Positions 23,861-37,545 are shown, counted from the stretch's first letter. The stretch is 64,000 nucleotides of DNA from Siphonodentalium dalli (GCA_032622095.1 CP136063.1:30444987-30508986); one strand, 5' to 3'. A program made the numbers and translations. The notes: generated by a model not told the origin, from the sequence alone.

Positions 23861-24514
23861 CTGTTTCAGTTCATTTTGTATCTGTCAATATCGTCTGTTG
23901 GTCTCAAGACGAGAGATCCGGTTCATTTTCCTAATTTCACTAACATCTTGTCTCTATTTGGTGGAATACCCATTTTTTTGGGGAGAGAATGTTGTGACTT
24001 TAAACTGACCGGTAGCACACTTACTCACTTGTAGGCTGTGTATTCATCTATCGTTTCGTGGATGGTGCTTCTAATCACAACCACATATTTAGACGCACGT
24101 TTTTGCGCACAAGACGATATTTCCTTTGTTCGATTGGTACAAGGTCCTTCCTTATCTACTTCTTTTTAACTATCTACCCACTTAGGGTGAAGCATTCTGG
24201 TATGTACATATGTACAGTATCTAGATTGATAAAGAAACAATTGGATACATGTCACGGAGACGAGCAGGTTTGTGCAAAATTTCCCATGTGAACAGTTCAC
24301 GAATATCTTTAGTCAAGAGACGGAGATCGGTATCTTGAACGGTCTCGCTGCCACGGACGATGAGAAATCATTGAACATCGATGGACCAAGAATGAACTGC
24401 TGCTTATCTATAAATATAGCCACTACACGAGATAAACAGCGGATACATGTATAGGACTATCTGACGTCACGAGATAAACCGCGGATATATATGACTATCT
24501 GACTATTCTACACA
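23861..24514 (+). promoter_or_regulatory. Upstream region of ZNF unit 2
   Basis: Closely matches 25715-26390. It carries a TATAAATA box at 24409-24416 (106 bp before the ATG), the GAGACGGAGATCGGTATCTT tract, and CACGAGATAAACAGC repeats between box and ATG. The near-identity of units 2 and 3 points to recent tandem duplication. Confidence 0.65.
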
Positions 24515-25663
24515 ATGGGAGATGCTAACCTGAATAACCATGAGACCGCCAACACAGAGAATATACGACATGACTGTGACGTATGTGTGAAACTGTTCGC
24601 CACTTCAGGCAGCTTGGTGAGACATAAGAGAATCCACACCGGAGATAAGCCTCACCATTGTGAAATATGCGGAAACTCATTTAAACAATCGGGCAGCTTG
24701 GTGAAACATAAGAGAATCCACACCGGAGATAAACCTTACCATTGTGAAATATGCGGAAAATCATCTAATGCATTGAGCGACTTGGTGACACATAAGAGAA
24801 TCCACACCGGAGATAAGCCTCACCATTGTGAAATATGCGGAAAATCATTTAATCAACCAGGCAGCTTGGTGAAACATAAGAGAATCCACACCGGAGATAG
24901 GCCTTACCGCTGTGATATATGCGGGAAATCATTTAATACATCGAACAACGTGGTGGCACATAAGATAATCCACACTGGAGATAAGCCTTACAGTTGTGAT
25001 ACATGTGGGAAATCGTTTAATACATCGAGCTACTTGGTGACACATAAGAGAATCCACACCGGAGATAAACCTTATCGTTGTGATATATGCGGGAAATCGT
25101 TTAATACATCGAGCTACTTTGTGACACATAAGAGAATCCACACCGGGGATAAACCTTACCACTGTGATATATGCGGTAAATCATTTAATACATCGAGCTG
25201 CTTGGTGACACATAAGACAATCCACACCGGAGATAAACCTTACTGCTGTGATATATGCGGGAAATCGTTTAACACATCAAGCTACTTGGTGACACATAAG
25301 AGAATCCACACCGGAGATAAACCTTATAGTTGTGATATATGCGCGAAATCGTTTAATTCATCGAGCCACTTGGTGAAACATAAGACAATCCACACCGGAG
25401 ATAAACATTACCGCTGTGATTTATGCGGGAAATCATTTAATCAATCGAGCAACTTGGTGACACATAAGAGAATCCACACTGGAGATAAGCCTTATCGTTG
25501 TGATATATGCGGGAATTCATTTAATACTTCAAGCAACTTGGTGACACATAAGAGAATCCACACCGGAGATAAGCCTTATCGTTGTGATATATGTGGAAAA
25601 TCATTTAATCAATCGGGCATCTTGGTGAAACATAAGAGAATCCACACTGGAGATGAGCGTTAA
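24515..25663 (+). CDS. C2H2 zinc-finger protein, 13 fingers, ZNF unit 2
   Basis: A 382-residue ORF, intact from the MGDANLNNHET leader to a stop after the thirteenth finger (HTGDER). All fingers keep C-x2-C...H-x3-H; finger 5 reads HKIIH and fingers 8 and 10 HKTIH. Finger helices vary mainly in the SSYLVT / SGSLVK / SSNLVT positions, i.e. at the base-contact residues, so paralogues probably prefer different DNA sites. No effector domain is present. It could be a stand-alone DNA binder or one exon of a larger product. The finger sequence TGTGATATATGTGGGAAATC continues past the stop to about 25700. The best candidate in the window for a working ZNF gene. Confidence 0.88.
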   Translation: MGDANLNNHETANTENIRHDCDVCVKLFATSGSLVRHKRIHTGDKPHHCEICGNSFKQSGSLVKHKRIHTGDKPYHCEICGKSSNALSDLVTHKRIHTGDKPHHCEICGKSFNQPGSLVKHKRIHTGDRPYRCDICGKSFNTSNNVVAHKIIHTGDKPYSCDTCGKSFNTSSYLVTHKRIHTGDKPYRCDICGKSFNTSSYFVTHKRIHTGDKPYHCDICGKSFNTSSCLVTHKTIHTGDKPYCCDICGKSFNTSSYLVTHKRIHTGDKPYSCDICAKSFNSSSHLVKHKTIHTGDKHYRCDLCGKSFNQSSNLVTHKRIHTGDKPYRCDICGNSFNTSSNLVTHKRIHTGDKPYRCDICGKSFNQSGILVKHKRIHTGDER

Positions 25664-25714
25664 TACCATTGTGATATATGTGGGAAATCATTTAATGAAT
25701 AAATACCATGTGTT

Positions 25715-26390
25715 CAGTTTGGTTTCTGTTTCAGTTCATTTTGTATCTGTCAATATCGTCTGTTGGTCTGAAGACGAGAGATCCGGTTCATTATCTAATT
25801 TCACTAACATCTTGTCTCTATTTGGTGAAATATCCATTTTTTTGGGGAGAGAATGTTGTGACTTTAAACTGACCGGTAGCCCGCTTACTCACATGTAGGC
25901 TGTGTATTCATCTATCGTTTCGTGGATGGTGCTTCTAATCACAACCACATATTTAGACGTACGTTTTTGCGCACAAGACGATATTTCCTTTGTTCGATTG
26001 ATACGAAATCCTTCCTTATCTTCTTCATCTTTCTAACTATCCACCCATTTAGGGTGAAGCATTCTGGTATGTACATATGTACAGTATCTAGATTGACAAA
26101 ACAGCAATTGGATACATGTCATGGAGACGAGCAGGTCTGACTATCCGTCTGTGCACAATTTCACGTGTGAACAGTTCACGTGACGAATATCTTTAGTCAA
26201 GAGACGGAGATCGGTATCTTGAACGGTGTCGCTGCCACGGACGAGGAGAAATCGTTGAATATCGATGGACCAGGAATGAACTGCAGCCTATCTATAAATA
26301 TAGCCGCAACACGAGATAAATAGCCGATACATGCATCTGACGTCACGTGATAAACAGCCGATATATAGGACTATCTGACTATTCTACACG
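25715..26390 (+). promoter_or_regulatory. Upstream region of ZNF unit 3
   Basis: Homologous to 23861-24514; TATAAATA at 26293-26300, 98 bp upstream of the ATG at 26391. It begins abruptly after a broken finger near 25700, so units 2 and 3 are joined head to tail. Confidence 0.65.
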
Positions 26391-27035
26391 ATGGGAGACG
26401 CTAACCTGAATAACCATGAGACCGCCAACACAGGGATTAAACGACATGACTCTGACGTATGTGGGAAACTGTTCGCCATTTCAAGCAGCTTGGTGAGACA
26501 TAAGAGAATCCACACTGGAGATAAACCTTATTGGTGTGATATATGCGGGAAATCATTTAATACATCGAGCTACTTGGTGACTCATAAGAGAATCCACACC
26601 GGAGATAAACCTTATCATTGTGATGTATGCGGGAAATCGTTTAATACATCGACCAACTTGGTGAAACATAAGACAATCCACACCGGAGATAAACCTTACC
26701 GCTGTGATATATGCGGGAATTCGTTTAATACATCAAGCTACTTGGTGACACATAAGAGAATCCACACCGGAGATAAACCTTATCGTTGTGATATATGCGC
26801 GAAATCGTTTAATTCATCGAGCCACTTGGTGAAACATAAGACAATCCACACCGGAGATAAACCTTACCGATGTGATATATGCGGGAAATCATTTAATCAA
26901 TCGAGCAACTTGGTGACACATAAGAGAATCCACACCGGAGATAAGCCTTATCGTTGTGAAATATGCGGAAAATTATTTAATAAATCGGGCAGCTTGGTGA
27001 AACATAAGAGAATCCACAATGGAGATAAGCGTTAA
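26391..27035 (+). CDS. C2H2 zinc-finger protein, 7 fingers (first degenerate), ZNF unit 3
   Basis: A 214-residue ORF with the MGDANLNNHET leader. The first finger reads HDSDVCGK: the first zinc-ligand Cys is Ser, so that finger should not fold; six good fingers follow. It ends HNGDKR, with finger remnants after the stop interrupted by a MITE at the TTAA at 27064-27067. Relative to unit 2 it looks like an internally shortened copy. Nuclear DNA binding is expected; function unknown. Confidence 0.82.
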   Translation: MGDANLNNHETANTGIKRHDSDVCGKLFAISSSLVRHKRIHTGDKPYWCDICGKSFNTSSYLVTHKRIHTGDKPYHCDVCGKSFNTSTNLVKHKTIHTGDKPYRCDICGNSFNTSSYLVTHKRIHTGDKPYRCDICAKSFNSSSHLVKHKTIHTGDKPYRCDICGKSFNQSSNLVTHKRIHTGDKPYRCEICGKLFNKSGSLVKHKRIHNGDKR

Positions 27036-27067
27036 TACCATTGTGATATATGTGGGAAATCATTTAA

Positions 27068-27887
27068 AGGTGGATTATCTCTTTGTAAACATGTATTATA
27101 TGGTTTCCGGGGTATAGAATATTAGATTTGAATCGAAGACTCCTGTCTGGAAATGCTTCTATCGATTAATATTAATTTTATTTCGAATATATTCTGGTCT
27201 AAAAAGGTGTGTTTGTTCAGCTAACGAACAATAGTGGTTACTGTTAACAGAGACCAGAAATTATATTGTGCAATTTTTCACATATAAACGTTAATTATTC
27301 TCATTATCGCTTATATCTGTGGAAGAAAACAATACAAACAACCAATCTGTAACATTTGACATGCGTTGCGTAGCCGTAGGAACAGCCAAGTGCTCTATAT
27401 CGCAATACGGTCTCATTCGAATGGTCGGTTCTAAAAATAGTAACATAAACGGGCCCGATTTAATATTCGAAATAAAATCAAAATTAATTGATAGAATTAA
27501 TTAATATTGATTTTATTTCGAATATTAAATCGGGCCCGTTTATGTTAATATATTTAGAACCGACCATTCGGATGAGACCGTATTGCGATTTAGAGCACTG
27601 GGCTATTCCGACGGCTACGCAACGACTTTCAAATGTCACAGATTGGTTGTCTGTATTGTTTTGTTCCACAGATATAAGCGATAATGAGTATAATTAACGT
27701 TTATTTGTGACAAAATTGCACAATATCATTTCTGGTCTCTGTTAATAGTAACCACTATTGTTTGTTAGCTGAAAAACCACACATTTTTATACCAGAAAAT
27801 ATTCGAATAGAAGCATTTCCGGACAGGAGTCTTCGATTCAAATCTAATATTTTATACCCCGGTAACTATATAATACATAATCCACCT
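27068..27887. mobile_element. Palindromic dimer of family-A MITE
   Basis: Two MITE copies in inverted orientation meet near 27495 (ATTGATAGAATTAATTAATATTGA). Both outer ends are flanked by TTAA (27064-27067, 27888-27891). Each half has lost the inner terminal repeat, and the right half also lacks the GTTTACAAAGAGA segment near its outer end. Net result: an ~820-bp inverted repeat able to fold into a long hairpin. Confidence 0.88.
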
Positions 27888-27891
27888 TTAA

Positions 27892-27969
27892 TGAATCAAG
27901 CGTCTTGGTGGCATAAGATAATTCACACCGGAGATAAACCTAACCATTGTGATATATGCGGGAAATCAT
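27892..27969 (+). pseudogene. Zinc-finger fragment between two MITEs
   Basis: About one finger (WHKIIHTGDKPNHCDICGK). The sequence either side of the two MITEs reads as a continuous finger array: 27063 joins 27892, and 27969 joins 28498. Both MITEs thus entered an existing ZNF array at TTAA within KSFN codons. Confidence 0.85.
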
Positions 27970-27973
27970 TTAA

Positions 27974-28738
<765 letters not shown>

Positions 28739-28739
28739 A

Positions 28740-29557
28740 TTCGTGACGTTTAATATGTTCGTCGAAGGAGGATTGGAAACAGTCTTAGATTCCAGTGACA
28801 GCGTGGAAAATGAGGGCAGAATGAATCTACCCTAAATTACTTTTTCTGTGGCTTCAAGGGTAAAAGATATTTGATTCGAGTCGAGGAACCTATCTATCAG
28901 AATGAATCTTCGTAAATTAGCTTTGCACTATGAACTGTATGATTTGGGAGGCCTTGCTCAAATTATATGCAGTATTAGTATGCAGTGGATTCCGCACATA
29001 GAGTTTGGTGAAAGCTCATGGGAAAATAACCCCAGTGGAGATCCATTTATACTTACTATTAGAACGGTATACACGAGGCCCTATATATGTATCAGTAGCC
29101 ACGTTCTTATTACTGTTAGAACGGTATACATGATACACTATGTACCAGTAGCTCCGTTCTTACTATTATAACGGTATACATGAGACCATATGTATAAGAA
29201 GCTCCATTCTTACTATTATAACGGAGTATACATGAGACCCAATGTATCAGTAGCTCCATTCCGGTAACCACGCCTCTTTGATAGAGGGTAACTATCGATT
29301 CTTATCAACATAAGTTATTTCATTAGATAATTAACCATTTCATCCGAAATGGTTAATTGGTTAACTCTGTTATTCGTGGTCGCATTTTGTTACAAATAAC
29401 TATAGCGAGCGCCATGTTTGCTTAAATGTCGTGTTAGATTTAATGTAACATACACAATTGCCTTATTCTTTTCCCAAAGATGATCGTCATACAGCCATCC
29501 GCCCTAAATCAGTCATGTTTATTGTGAAATAATTTGCACGACATGCCATAGATGTCT
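28740..29557. repeat. ZNF-flank repeat, copy III, left part
   Basis: Homologous to 19860-20470 and 35560-36190. It has additional local copies of an ~65-bp segment (AGAACGGTATACA... CAGTAGC near 29055-29250). It is cut at about 29557 by the inverted transposon and resumes at 33825 (AAGAACAAATCTTACTTGAG). Confidence 0.85.
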
Positions 29558-29999
29558 ATAGTCTAGCAGCCAAGTACGGAATTTTGCCCTAACCCAAAAT
29601 TCTCTGTTAAAGTTTTTTTCTCGGCGGATAATTCATTAGTAGTATCTCGGCAACTAGTTTCCGGTTGATGTGCTCTTTTAACCCTTGGGGGAAATTAAAT
29701 ATTCAAGATTGCAACAACCTACACAAAACAACATATGGCCATATGGGTGCGATCATGTTTTATTCAGTAGCAGAAGATTGAAATCACGTTAAAACGTTGG
29801 TTTATGTACATACACACTGGGTCACAACAAAATGTTAACATCTTAATGTTATAGGATTATGCAAAATGGCTGTCATACAATCTACATTTTCATGTTACGA
29901 AAATGTAAACTTTCGAAACATGACTCCCAATATGATACGCGTCACTTGTTCGCATGTGCATGTAGAACAAAATTAGGTCAAGTATGTCGAAATACTTAA

Positions 30000-32900
30000 T
30001 CAAATTTCGTTACAAAGAAGGTTGCAATAGCAACGAAAAGTGCACTGCGAATACCGTTGAGGAGATAATTCCTCTTTTCTACGTAGCTGGACACACGCAT
30101 TATGCCAGATATGCACTATAATACCTGCGGTCAATGGAATTACTACCGGGTGATGTTCAGAAGCAATTCCAGAAGGGTGAGCACACTATGCACCACAGCA
30201 GTGGCATTTTAATGCCATTTGGAGTGACAGGGCGATTGAGACCACCTTCATGCGATGTGGTCATGGACCCTCATGTATAATCGCTATCACGCTGAAATCC
30301 GGGAGTGTTCGCACATGGGGATATAGTTTGAATACATGGAATTGCCTGATATACGATTTGGATTGTATGCGAGAGAAGGGAGGCGAATGCACTCAGACAT
30401 GATATAAAGAAGTATCAAGTTCTGGAATAAAGGTTGACAAGGCTGATCGATATTCACTAAAACATATGCTGGAGCTGTGCATTGACCCACTTGTTCCGGA
30501 GCAGCATCCAAAAGGGATCGCTAATGTGGAGCCCGGACAAGTGACTGCCCATTCCTCCGTCAATATAGATAAGGCCGTGGAACTTGGACGAGAACAGACA
30601 ATACATTTCGAAAAAAGTTGGCCATCCAGTTTCCATAATACAATAAGCCGGAGCATGAAAACAATAACAGCTAGTAGGCATATAAACATTGGCAACGTAC
30701 ACATTTTTTACACAGACGTGATTTATGCGAGGGCAATGGGGTTGAACAATAATACGATGAGCTTTGATATTGGTGACATTCTTTCGTATGAGCTATCACC
30801 CTGGCTACCTTCAATGGTTGAGTCTAACGGAAATATGAAGGAAGCAAAGTCAAAATCAAATCAGAAGAATGCGCTGCGTGTTGACATCATAGCTGACATA
30901 CCAAAGAGCGGTGCCATCCATGCCATCTTCCTAGACGCTGTGTAATATTATGGACAGTACGATGGCCATCGCTTGGGTTGTGCAAGATTTCCTTGATGAA
31001 TTTCGGCTTATATACTTGCAACACTGACATAGAAACAGTTGTATACTTGATATCCGATAGGTATAATACACTCAGCATCAAAGAATCGACGCGATTAGCC
31101 CGAGATAAAGGGGTAGCAGAGTCTTCACATCAAGCAAAACACGAGGTTTTCCCCACAAAAAGTTATCCTGAAAATGAGCGACAACAAAGCACAGCCTATT
31201 GACATGATTGTTAATCATCTCCAGGTGCACCATGAGGCATGTTTTGCCAACAAAAAAACGACTCGTAGTAACGGGAAAGGATCCCATTCATATAGAGATT
31301 AATAAGGGCATATGTATCAATAGGCGTGATCTCAGATCGACTCATGCAGAAGGAGATCCTCTTATTGTTTAGCCCAAACATCGTTAGTTGTGGCAGATGA
31401 CACCGACACATTTGTAATGCTTCTCTATTTCTTTTATAACGGAGATTTATCCGGCCATGTACTGGTGGTAGCACCGGCAAAAGGACGGAACACAATAAAC
31501 ATCAATGAAACTCTCGAAGCTCAAATGAATATCGCCCGTGACCTTTTAGCAATGCATGGACACACAAGATGTGGCACTGTTGCGGCTCTGTTTGGCATAG
31601 GCAAATGTACTGCCCTTAAGATTCTCAAAGTTGGAAGTCAGAATCTAGCATACGTTGGTGTGCCATCCGTTTCAAAAGTCAGAGTTGTAGATGCGGCTAA
31701 ACCATTTATTTTGGATTGCTATGGACAACCAAATTGCCAATCAACCACAGATGCTCGACGGAAGCGCCAAAACTGAATGCTGTACCTCCAACCGACGATG
31801 CTTTAATGGAAACATAGCAAACGCGCCCACTTACAAGTATGTGTATGGAGACATGCGCTTGATGACACACCTGGTTATCTAAATCCAACTGATTACGGTT
31901 GGTCGAGAGATGATGATTGTTTATTTGTATAATATTCACAAGCTTTTGACAATGGTGATAATAAACAAACAAAAATGATATTATACAGGAGCGACATGGC
32001 CCAGATGGGCCGTCTTCCTGTCGCCCCAACGTATATAAACATGAAGTGGCAACTAATGAAGTGAAATGATAATGAAAAGGATAGAATGTACTTCATAATA
32101 GAAAAATAAAGTATCCAAACCACTTATGGGATGCATCTACATGGCTATGTGTTACTACATATGTATTGGTTGTAATCATGGGCTTATATTAAATATGTCA
32201 CTAATGATGGGGGTATGGCCGGGGCTGTTTCGAATATTTACTGGTTAAGAAAATAATGGCTTCCGATTATCAAATGCATTGAGAGATCGTTGTTGCTGAA
32301 GCAAGTATTTGTTTCAGGTTATCGAGGAATTCATATATCGATATGTAGGAAGCAATTTCTCGTTTCGTCCCGCCAAAATGTTAAGGTGAACATACCAGAC
32401 TGGATTACAATGACTACAATGATGGGAGGATTAGGGGTCAATGCTCTCTTAAGCCACTTTACAGTCTTGACAAAATGTGTTGTTGCATTTAACTTTTGTT
32501 GCATATTGCGATAAATATTTATTTTTCAATTCTTTTTTAAATCTATTTCGAAATCTGATATTTTTGAGATTTTTATCCAATGAGTTCCATGTGCACGGAA
32601 ACGCGTGTTTGGGTAATATAGAAGTAAAAGTCGTTCTCGGTGTTACTGCTTTCAAATTTCCAGCTTGTCGAGTATTCGCCTTTGTATATTCAAACGAATT
32701 ATCAAATGATTTCGGAAGATTTCCTTTTGTCCAATCAAATACAATTGTAGCCGATTGTAACCGATACATGTCATAAAATTTCAGAATCTTTTCTTTGCGA
32801 AAAATGGGCTCTGTGTGGCTTCTATACGTTCTGTTTGCCATGATACGGATGGCTTTTTTCTGTTGTTTGAAAATAATATTTCCAGTGTCAGCATGACGCC

Positions 32901-33262
32901 AAATAGGCAACCCATATATGATATGACTGTGGATTAGAGAAAAGTATAAGGTTTTCAAACCGTTTTTGGGAAGTATACGTTTGACCTTATTGATGCAGTA
33001 CATTGCATTGGATATCCTTGTTTTTATCATTGATATGTGATATTTGAAGGTGAGATTTTCATCAATATTAATTCCGAGAAATTTCATATATTGTTCCGAT
33101 CTAACGAGAGGACGGATCACTCGTCCCAACCGTTGTCCCACTTGGAAACCACTAGCTCCTGAGACTATACTAAAACTCATTAGATGTTGTTGTGCTTCAA
33201 ATGTCCCTTGCATGACCAAACATTGTGGCTGTATGAGTGCACATACAGCGTTCTATTCGTGA
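30000..33262 (+). pseudogene. PIN/FEN1-like nuclease with CXC motifs, copy B (broken, LINE-interrupted)
   Basis: Coding order on the plus strand: N-terminal segment from about 30010; SSGIKVDK region to 30940 (ORF 30466-30945, with GNVHIFYTDVIYARAMG); a nuclease segment around 31340-31780. Motifs: THAEGD near 31350 and VVADDTDTFVMLL near 31395, LLAMHGHTRCGTVAALFGIG and KCTALKIL near 31545-31630, matching the FEN1-type order acidic pair, DxD, HhH-like GIGK. Coding continues to GWSRDDD (31910), is split by a LINE fragment, and resumes at about 33108 with PLAPETILKLI and CCCASNVPCMTKHCGC, the subfamily's own cysteine cluster. Frame breaks and an AEGD substitution for EEGD indicate an inactive copy. 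Confidence 0.7.
31910..33107 (-). mobile_element. 5'-truncated LINE fragment, second family
   Basis: Minus-strand ORF (from about 33095 down to 32449) encodes the C-terminal half of a non-LTR retrotransposon RT: FLGINIDENLTFKYHI, LYFSLIHSHIIYGLPIW, QKKAIRIM and HTEPIF. It is followed by ~550 bp of 3' UTR. It is inserted between the GWSR and PLAP segments of the host transposon ORF; GAGA-type sequence borders both sides. Different from the LINE at 7853-9590. Confidence 0.8.
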
Positions 33263-33824
33263 GAGGGGAATAGTCGGTGTATGGACGAGCTGACAAATCG
33301 ACATGGCGAGGAAGATCTGATGACATCTGAATATTCTAGGTACATTATTTGTTCAATGCACCAATGCTGATTTACATGTGTCATTATAATGCCTTTGTTT
33401 CTGTCCTAATGACATGTTGTTACAACATAAAGCGAAAATGTTATATTTTGAAGCACTGTCTTGATAGTCTTACAACTTATACGATTCGAGCAATGAGATC
33501 GGCCATTTTGGCAGCCATCTTGAGTATTTAATTGTCGATTTTGTCTAGTTTATGTAATTTGTCACAACATGTCATCATACATACATCGTATCGTATTTCT
33601 GCTGTCATATATGCTGTTATTGATTCGAATTGCCGCTGACATGGTGAAGTTATACACACTATTTAAGACTTTTGGCTACTCAGCGGCCATCTTGAATTAA
33701 AAAAAGTTCCCCAATGGTTACACATCCACATCAACCGGATTATCAATAAAGACACCCCCGTGATCAACTGAGAAAAAAACTTTAACAGAGAATTTTGGGT
33801 TGGACCCCAGTTCTGCTGGACTAC

Positions 33825-34790
33825 TAAGAACAAATCTTACTTGAGCGCGAATGAATGTAAAATGTGTTGATCCTCTCAGTCGTGGGTACCAATCTTGTTG
33901 TCATTTTAATAGAAATGACCAATGTTTGGTCCTAGTATTGCAAATATATACTTACTGTTAGAATATTATACATGAGACCCAATGTACCAAATATGGTATG
34001 TTAGTTTACGACAACAAAATACAGATCTTTACTGTCCGAGGAGATATATCAACCATACTTTGTCGGTTCGAATTTGTCATGGTGGTGGTCGAGTCGAACC
34101 TATACACCAAAGCTCAGAGTGATCAGATATTGATTTTTGACGTTTATAATTTTCTCGAGATGTGTAGGCCTACTAATAATTGTCACAGAAACACTTATTC
34201 AGACGGGTGAAGATGGATAACTCTGAACTCAAGTGGTAATAATAAGGCAATTTATACCGAGAACATTCTTTTGATGGCGTGTTCTGGGCCACAAACAATA
34301 GAAATAACAAAACTTCAAACATTTATATCTGATCACTGAGCGTTGATGGGTAGGTTCCTCGACTCGAATTAATTATTCGAAATAAAATTAATATTAAATC
34401 GATAGAAGCATTTATGGACAAGAGCCTTGGATTCAGATCTAATATTTTATACCCCAGTAATTATATAAAACATGCTTAGAAAGAGATAATCCTCCTTTTA
34501 ACATGAACTGGTAAAGTACGGCAATTTTCTAACTTTGCTATTGTGTTCGACTCCTAGCTGAGGCACCTACTAAAATGTGCCAAAATTTGGTATAAAACAC
34601 AAAAATCAGTGAGGCTCTTGGGTTGGGAGAAAAATAATCCACCATGACTCGGGAAGTGGGCGTGGAAAAATTTCACCTTCGAGTTCAGATTATGGACGAG
34701 CCTCGTGTTCGGCAGAAATATCTCACTTTATTATATGCTTCCCTATTAAATAGTGGAAAATTGCCGTGGCGTAGAGCGTTATATCCACCG
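33825..34790. repeat. ZNF-flank repeat, copy III, right part, with truncated hybrid MITE
   Basis: Resumes the flank repeat. The interval homologous to 780-1085 is deleted (GTGGTGGTCGAGTCGAACC at 34083), removing the left end of the hybrid MITE; its right part runs to about 34500. The tail to 34740 matches 22040-22160. Confidence 0.75.
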
Positions 34791-34794
34791 TCTG

Positions 34795-35560
<766 letters not shown>

Positions 35561-36634
35561 GTGACATTTAATATGTTCGTCGAAGGAGGATTGGAAACAA
35601 TCTTAGATTCCAATGACAGAGTATAAAAGAAGGGCAGAATGAATCTTATCCCTAAATTACTATTCTTTTTGCTTCAAGGGTAAAATATATTTGATTCGAG
35701 TCAAGGAACCTATCCACAGAATTAATCTTCTTCGTAAATTAGCTTTGCACTATGAACTTTATGATTGGATGGCCTTGCTTGAGTACTACGTGGCATGCAG
35801 TGGATTCCGCACATAGAGTTTGGTCAACGCTCATGGGATGATAACCCGATGCAGTAAAGATCCATTTATACTTACTATCACATGATACCCAATGTATCAG
35901 TAGCTCCGTCCCTGTAACCACGCCTCGTTGATAGAGGCTAATTACGATTTGTATCAACATGAGTTATTTCATTAGATATGTATCCGAAATGGTTAATTGG
36001 TTAATTCTGTTATTCGTGGTCACATTTTGTTACAAATAACCATAGCGAGCGCCATGTATGCTTAAATGTCGTGTTAGATTTAATGTAACATACACAATTC
36101 CCGTATTATTTTCCCAAGGAAGATAGCCATGCAGCCATCCGCCTTAAATCAATCATGTTTATTGTGAAATAATTTGCACGACATCCCACCGATCTTACTT
36201 GAGCGCGAATAAATGTAAAATGTGTTGATCCTCTCACTTATGGGTACCAATCTTCTCATTTTAATAGAAATGACCAATGTTATGTCCTATTATTGCGAAT
36301 ATATACTTACTATTAGAAGGTTATACATGAGACGCAATGTACCAAAATACAGATCTTTCCTGTCCGAGCAGATATATCAACCATACTTTGTCCGTTCGAA
36401 TTTGTCATGGTGGTGGTGTCAGCACCACCGGTACAATCTCTTGTTTGCAATTGATTTTGATACATCAAAGTTGTTGGCAGGATATTTTCAAACCAGTGGA
36501 ATAAGATACATATCAATGACCCATTAAGGCACCACCCTCATATGCATATTACTTGGTGTATTTAAGACTTACGAATAAATCACCGATTTGACTCGGAAAA
36601 TTGTTATATGTATCATTTTACCATCATCTATCAA
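35561..36634. repeat. ZNF-flank repeat, copy IV
   Basis: Homologous to 19860-21475 without the MITE; the single TTAA empty site is at 36261-36264. It starts the right-hand copy of the large duplicated block. Confidence 0.85.
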
Positions 36635-37305
36635 AGGTACTCAATCCGATTAAGCACCCCTAACTTACTTTTTCTTTGGCTCTTGACGTTTGTAATTTTC
36701 TCGAGATGTGTACTAATAATTGCCACAGAAACACTTGTTCAGACGGACGAAGATGGATAGCTCTGATTGGATGGTTGGTTGGTTAGGGTTTATCGTCGTT
36801 ATAGCCGCTAGACCACACACGACGTTGTCAATTTTACGGGTGGAGGAAAGACCACGCAGAGGCTTAATTTCACCAGGAAATCTCCCCACTGGGTGTAACT
36901 TGCTCAGATACACGATTCCGGTCACCCTCCCTATGACGGGGTTCGAACCAGCTTCGTCAGCGCTGGACGGCCTGTGACGGTGTAATGCACCTGGCACTCT
37001 ACCGACTGAACCACCGGGGGCCCCCGGATAACTCTGAACTCAAGTGGTAATAATAACGTATTTTTTACCGAGAACATTCTTTTGATGGCGTGTTCGGGGC
37101 CACAAACAATAGAAATAACAAAACTTCAATATTTTATATCTGATCACTGAGCGTTGATGGGTAGGTTCATCGACTCGAATTAATTATTCTAAATAAAATT
37201 AATATTGAATCGATAGAAGCATTTCTGGACAAGATTCAGATCTAATATTTTATATCCCAGTAATTATATAAAACATGCTTACAAAGAGATAATCCTTCTT
37301 TAACA
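36635..37305. mobile_element. Hybrid TTAA MITE, copy IV, split by the SINE
   Basis: Left end AGGTACTCAATCCG, right end AATCCTTC-TTTAAC; the middle is interrupted at 36760-37025. An internal deletion relative to copy I removes the segment around 1045-1125. Confidence 0.7.
36760..37025 (-). mobile_element. tRNA-derived SINE
   Basis: The minus strand starts with GGTGGTTCAGTCGGTAGAG (A-box-like, near 37012-36995) and has GGTTCGAACCCC (B box, 36949-36938) about 60 bases on. A tRNA-unrelated body follows, ending in a simple AACCAACCAACC tail near 36785. It is inserted inside the hybrid MITE copy IV. GGATA on each side (36755-36759, 37026-37030) is a possible 5-bp target duplication; copies I and II show GATGGATAACTCTGAAC uninterrupted. 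Confidence 0.85.
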
Positions 37306-37439
37306 TGAACTGGTGAAGTACGGCAATTTTCTAACGTTGCTATTTTTTTCCGACTCCGAGCTGAGGTACCTACTGAAATGTGCCAAAATTTGATATAAAA
37401 CACAGAAATCACTGTGAAGCTCTAACGTCAAATTCCATG

Positions 37440-37545
37440 ATGATTAATATATACTATACAGGGGCCCTAGATGATACATGAGGAGAACGACACCGGAAAA
37501 GACATGTGCCTACTGTCGTTCTTCCGTGTGTATTCCCTTGTTCAA
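37440..37545. repeat. Single 82-bp minisatellite unit (unexpanded locus)
   Basis: GATTAATATATACTATACAG through CTACTGTCGTTCTTCCGTGT is present once, exactly where the left block has about 15 units. The direct repeats on either side are as at 1490 and 2983. Confidence 0.9.

Larger units (their letters stand above)
29558..33824 (+). mobile_element. PIN-CXC transposon with terminal inverted repeats, copy B
   Basis: Left end ATAGTCTAGCAGCC; right end, reverse complement, GTAGTCCAGCAGAA. Inside these, AACCCAAAATTCTCTGTTAA and the following run of Ts to TCTC (32 bp) are identical in inverted orientation (about 29590-29622 and 33773-33804). It lies within the ZNF-flank repeat; the other flank copies are uninterrupted there. 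Coding is on the plus strand; the element also contains a LINE fragment. No DDE transposase was recognised. Target duplication unclear. Confidence 0.75.
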
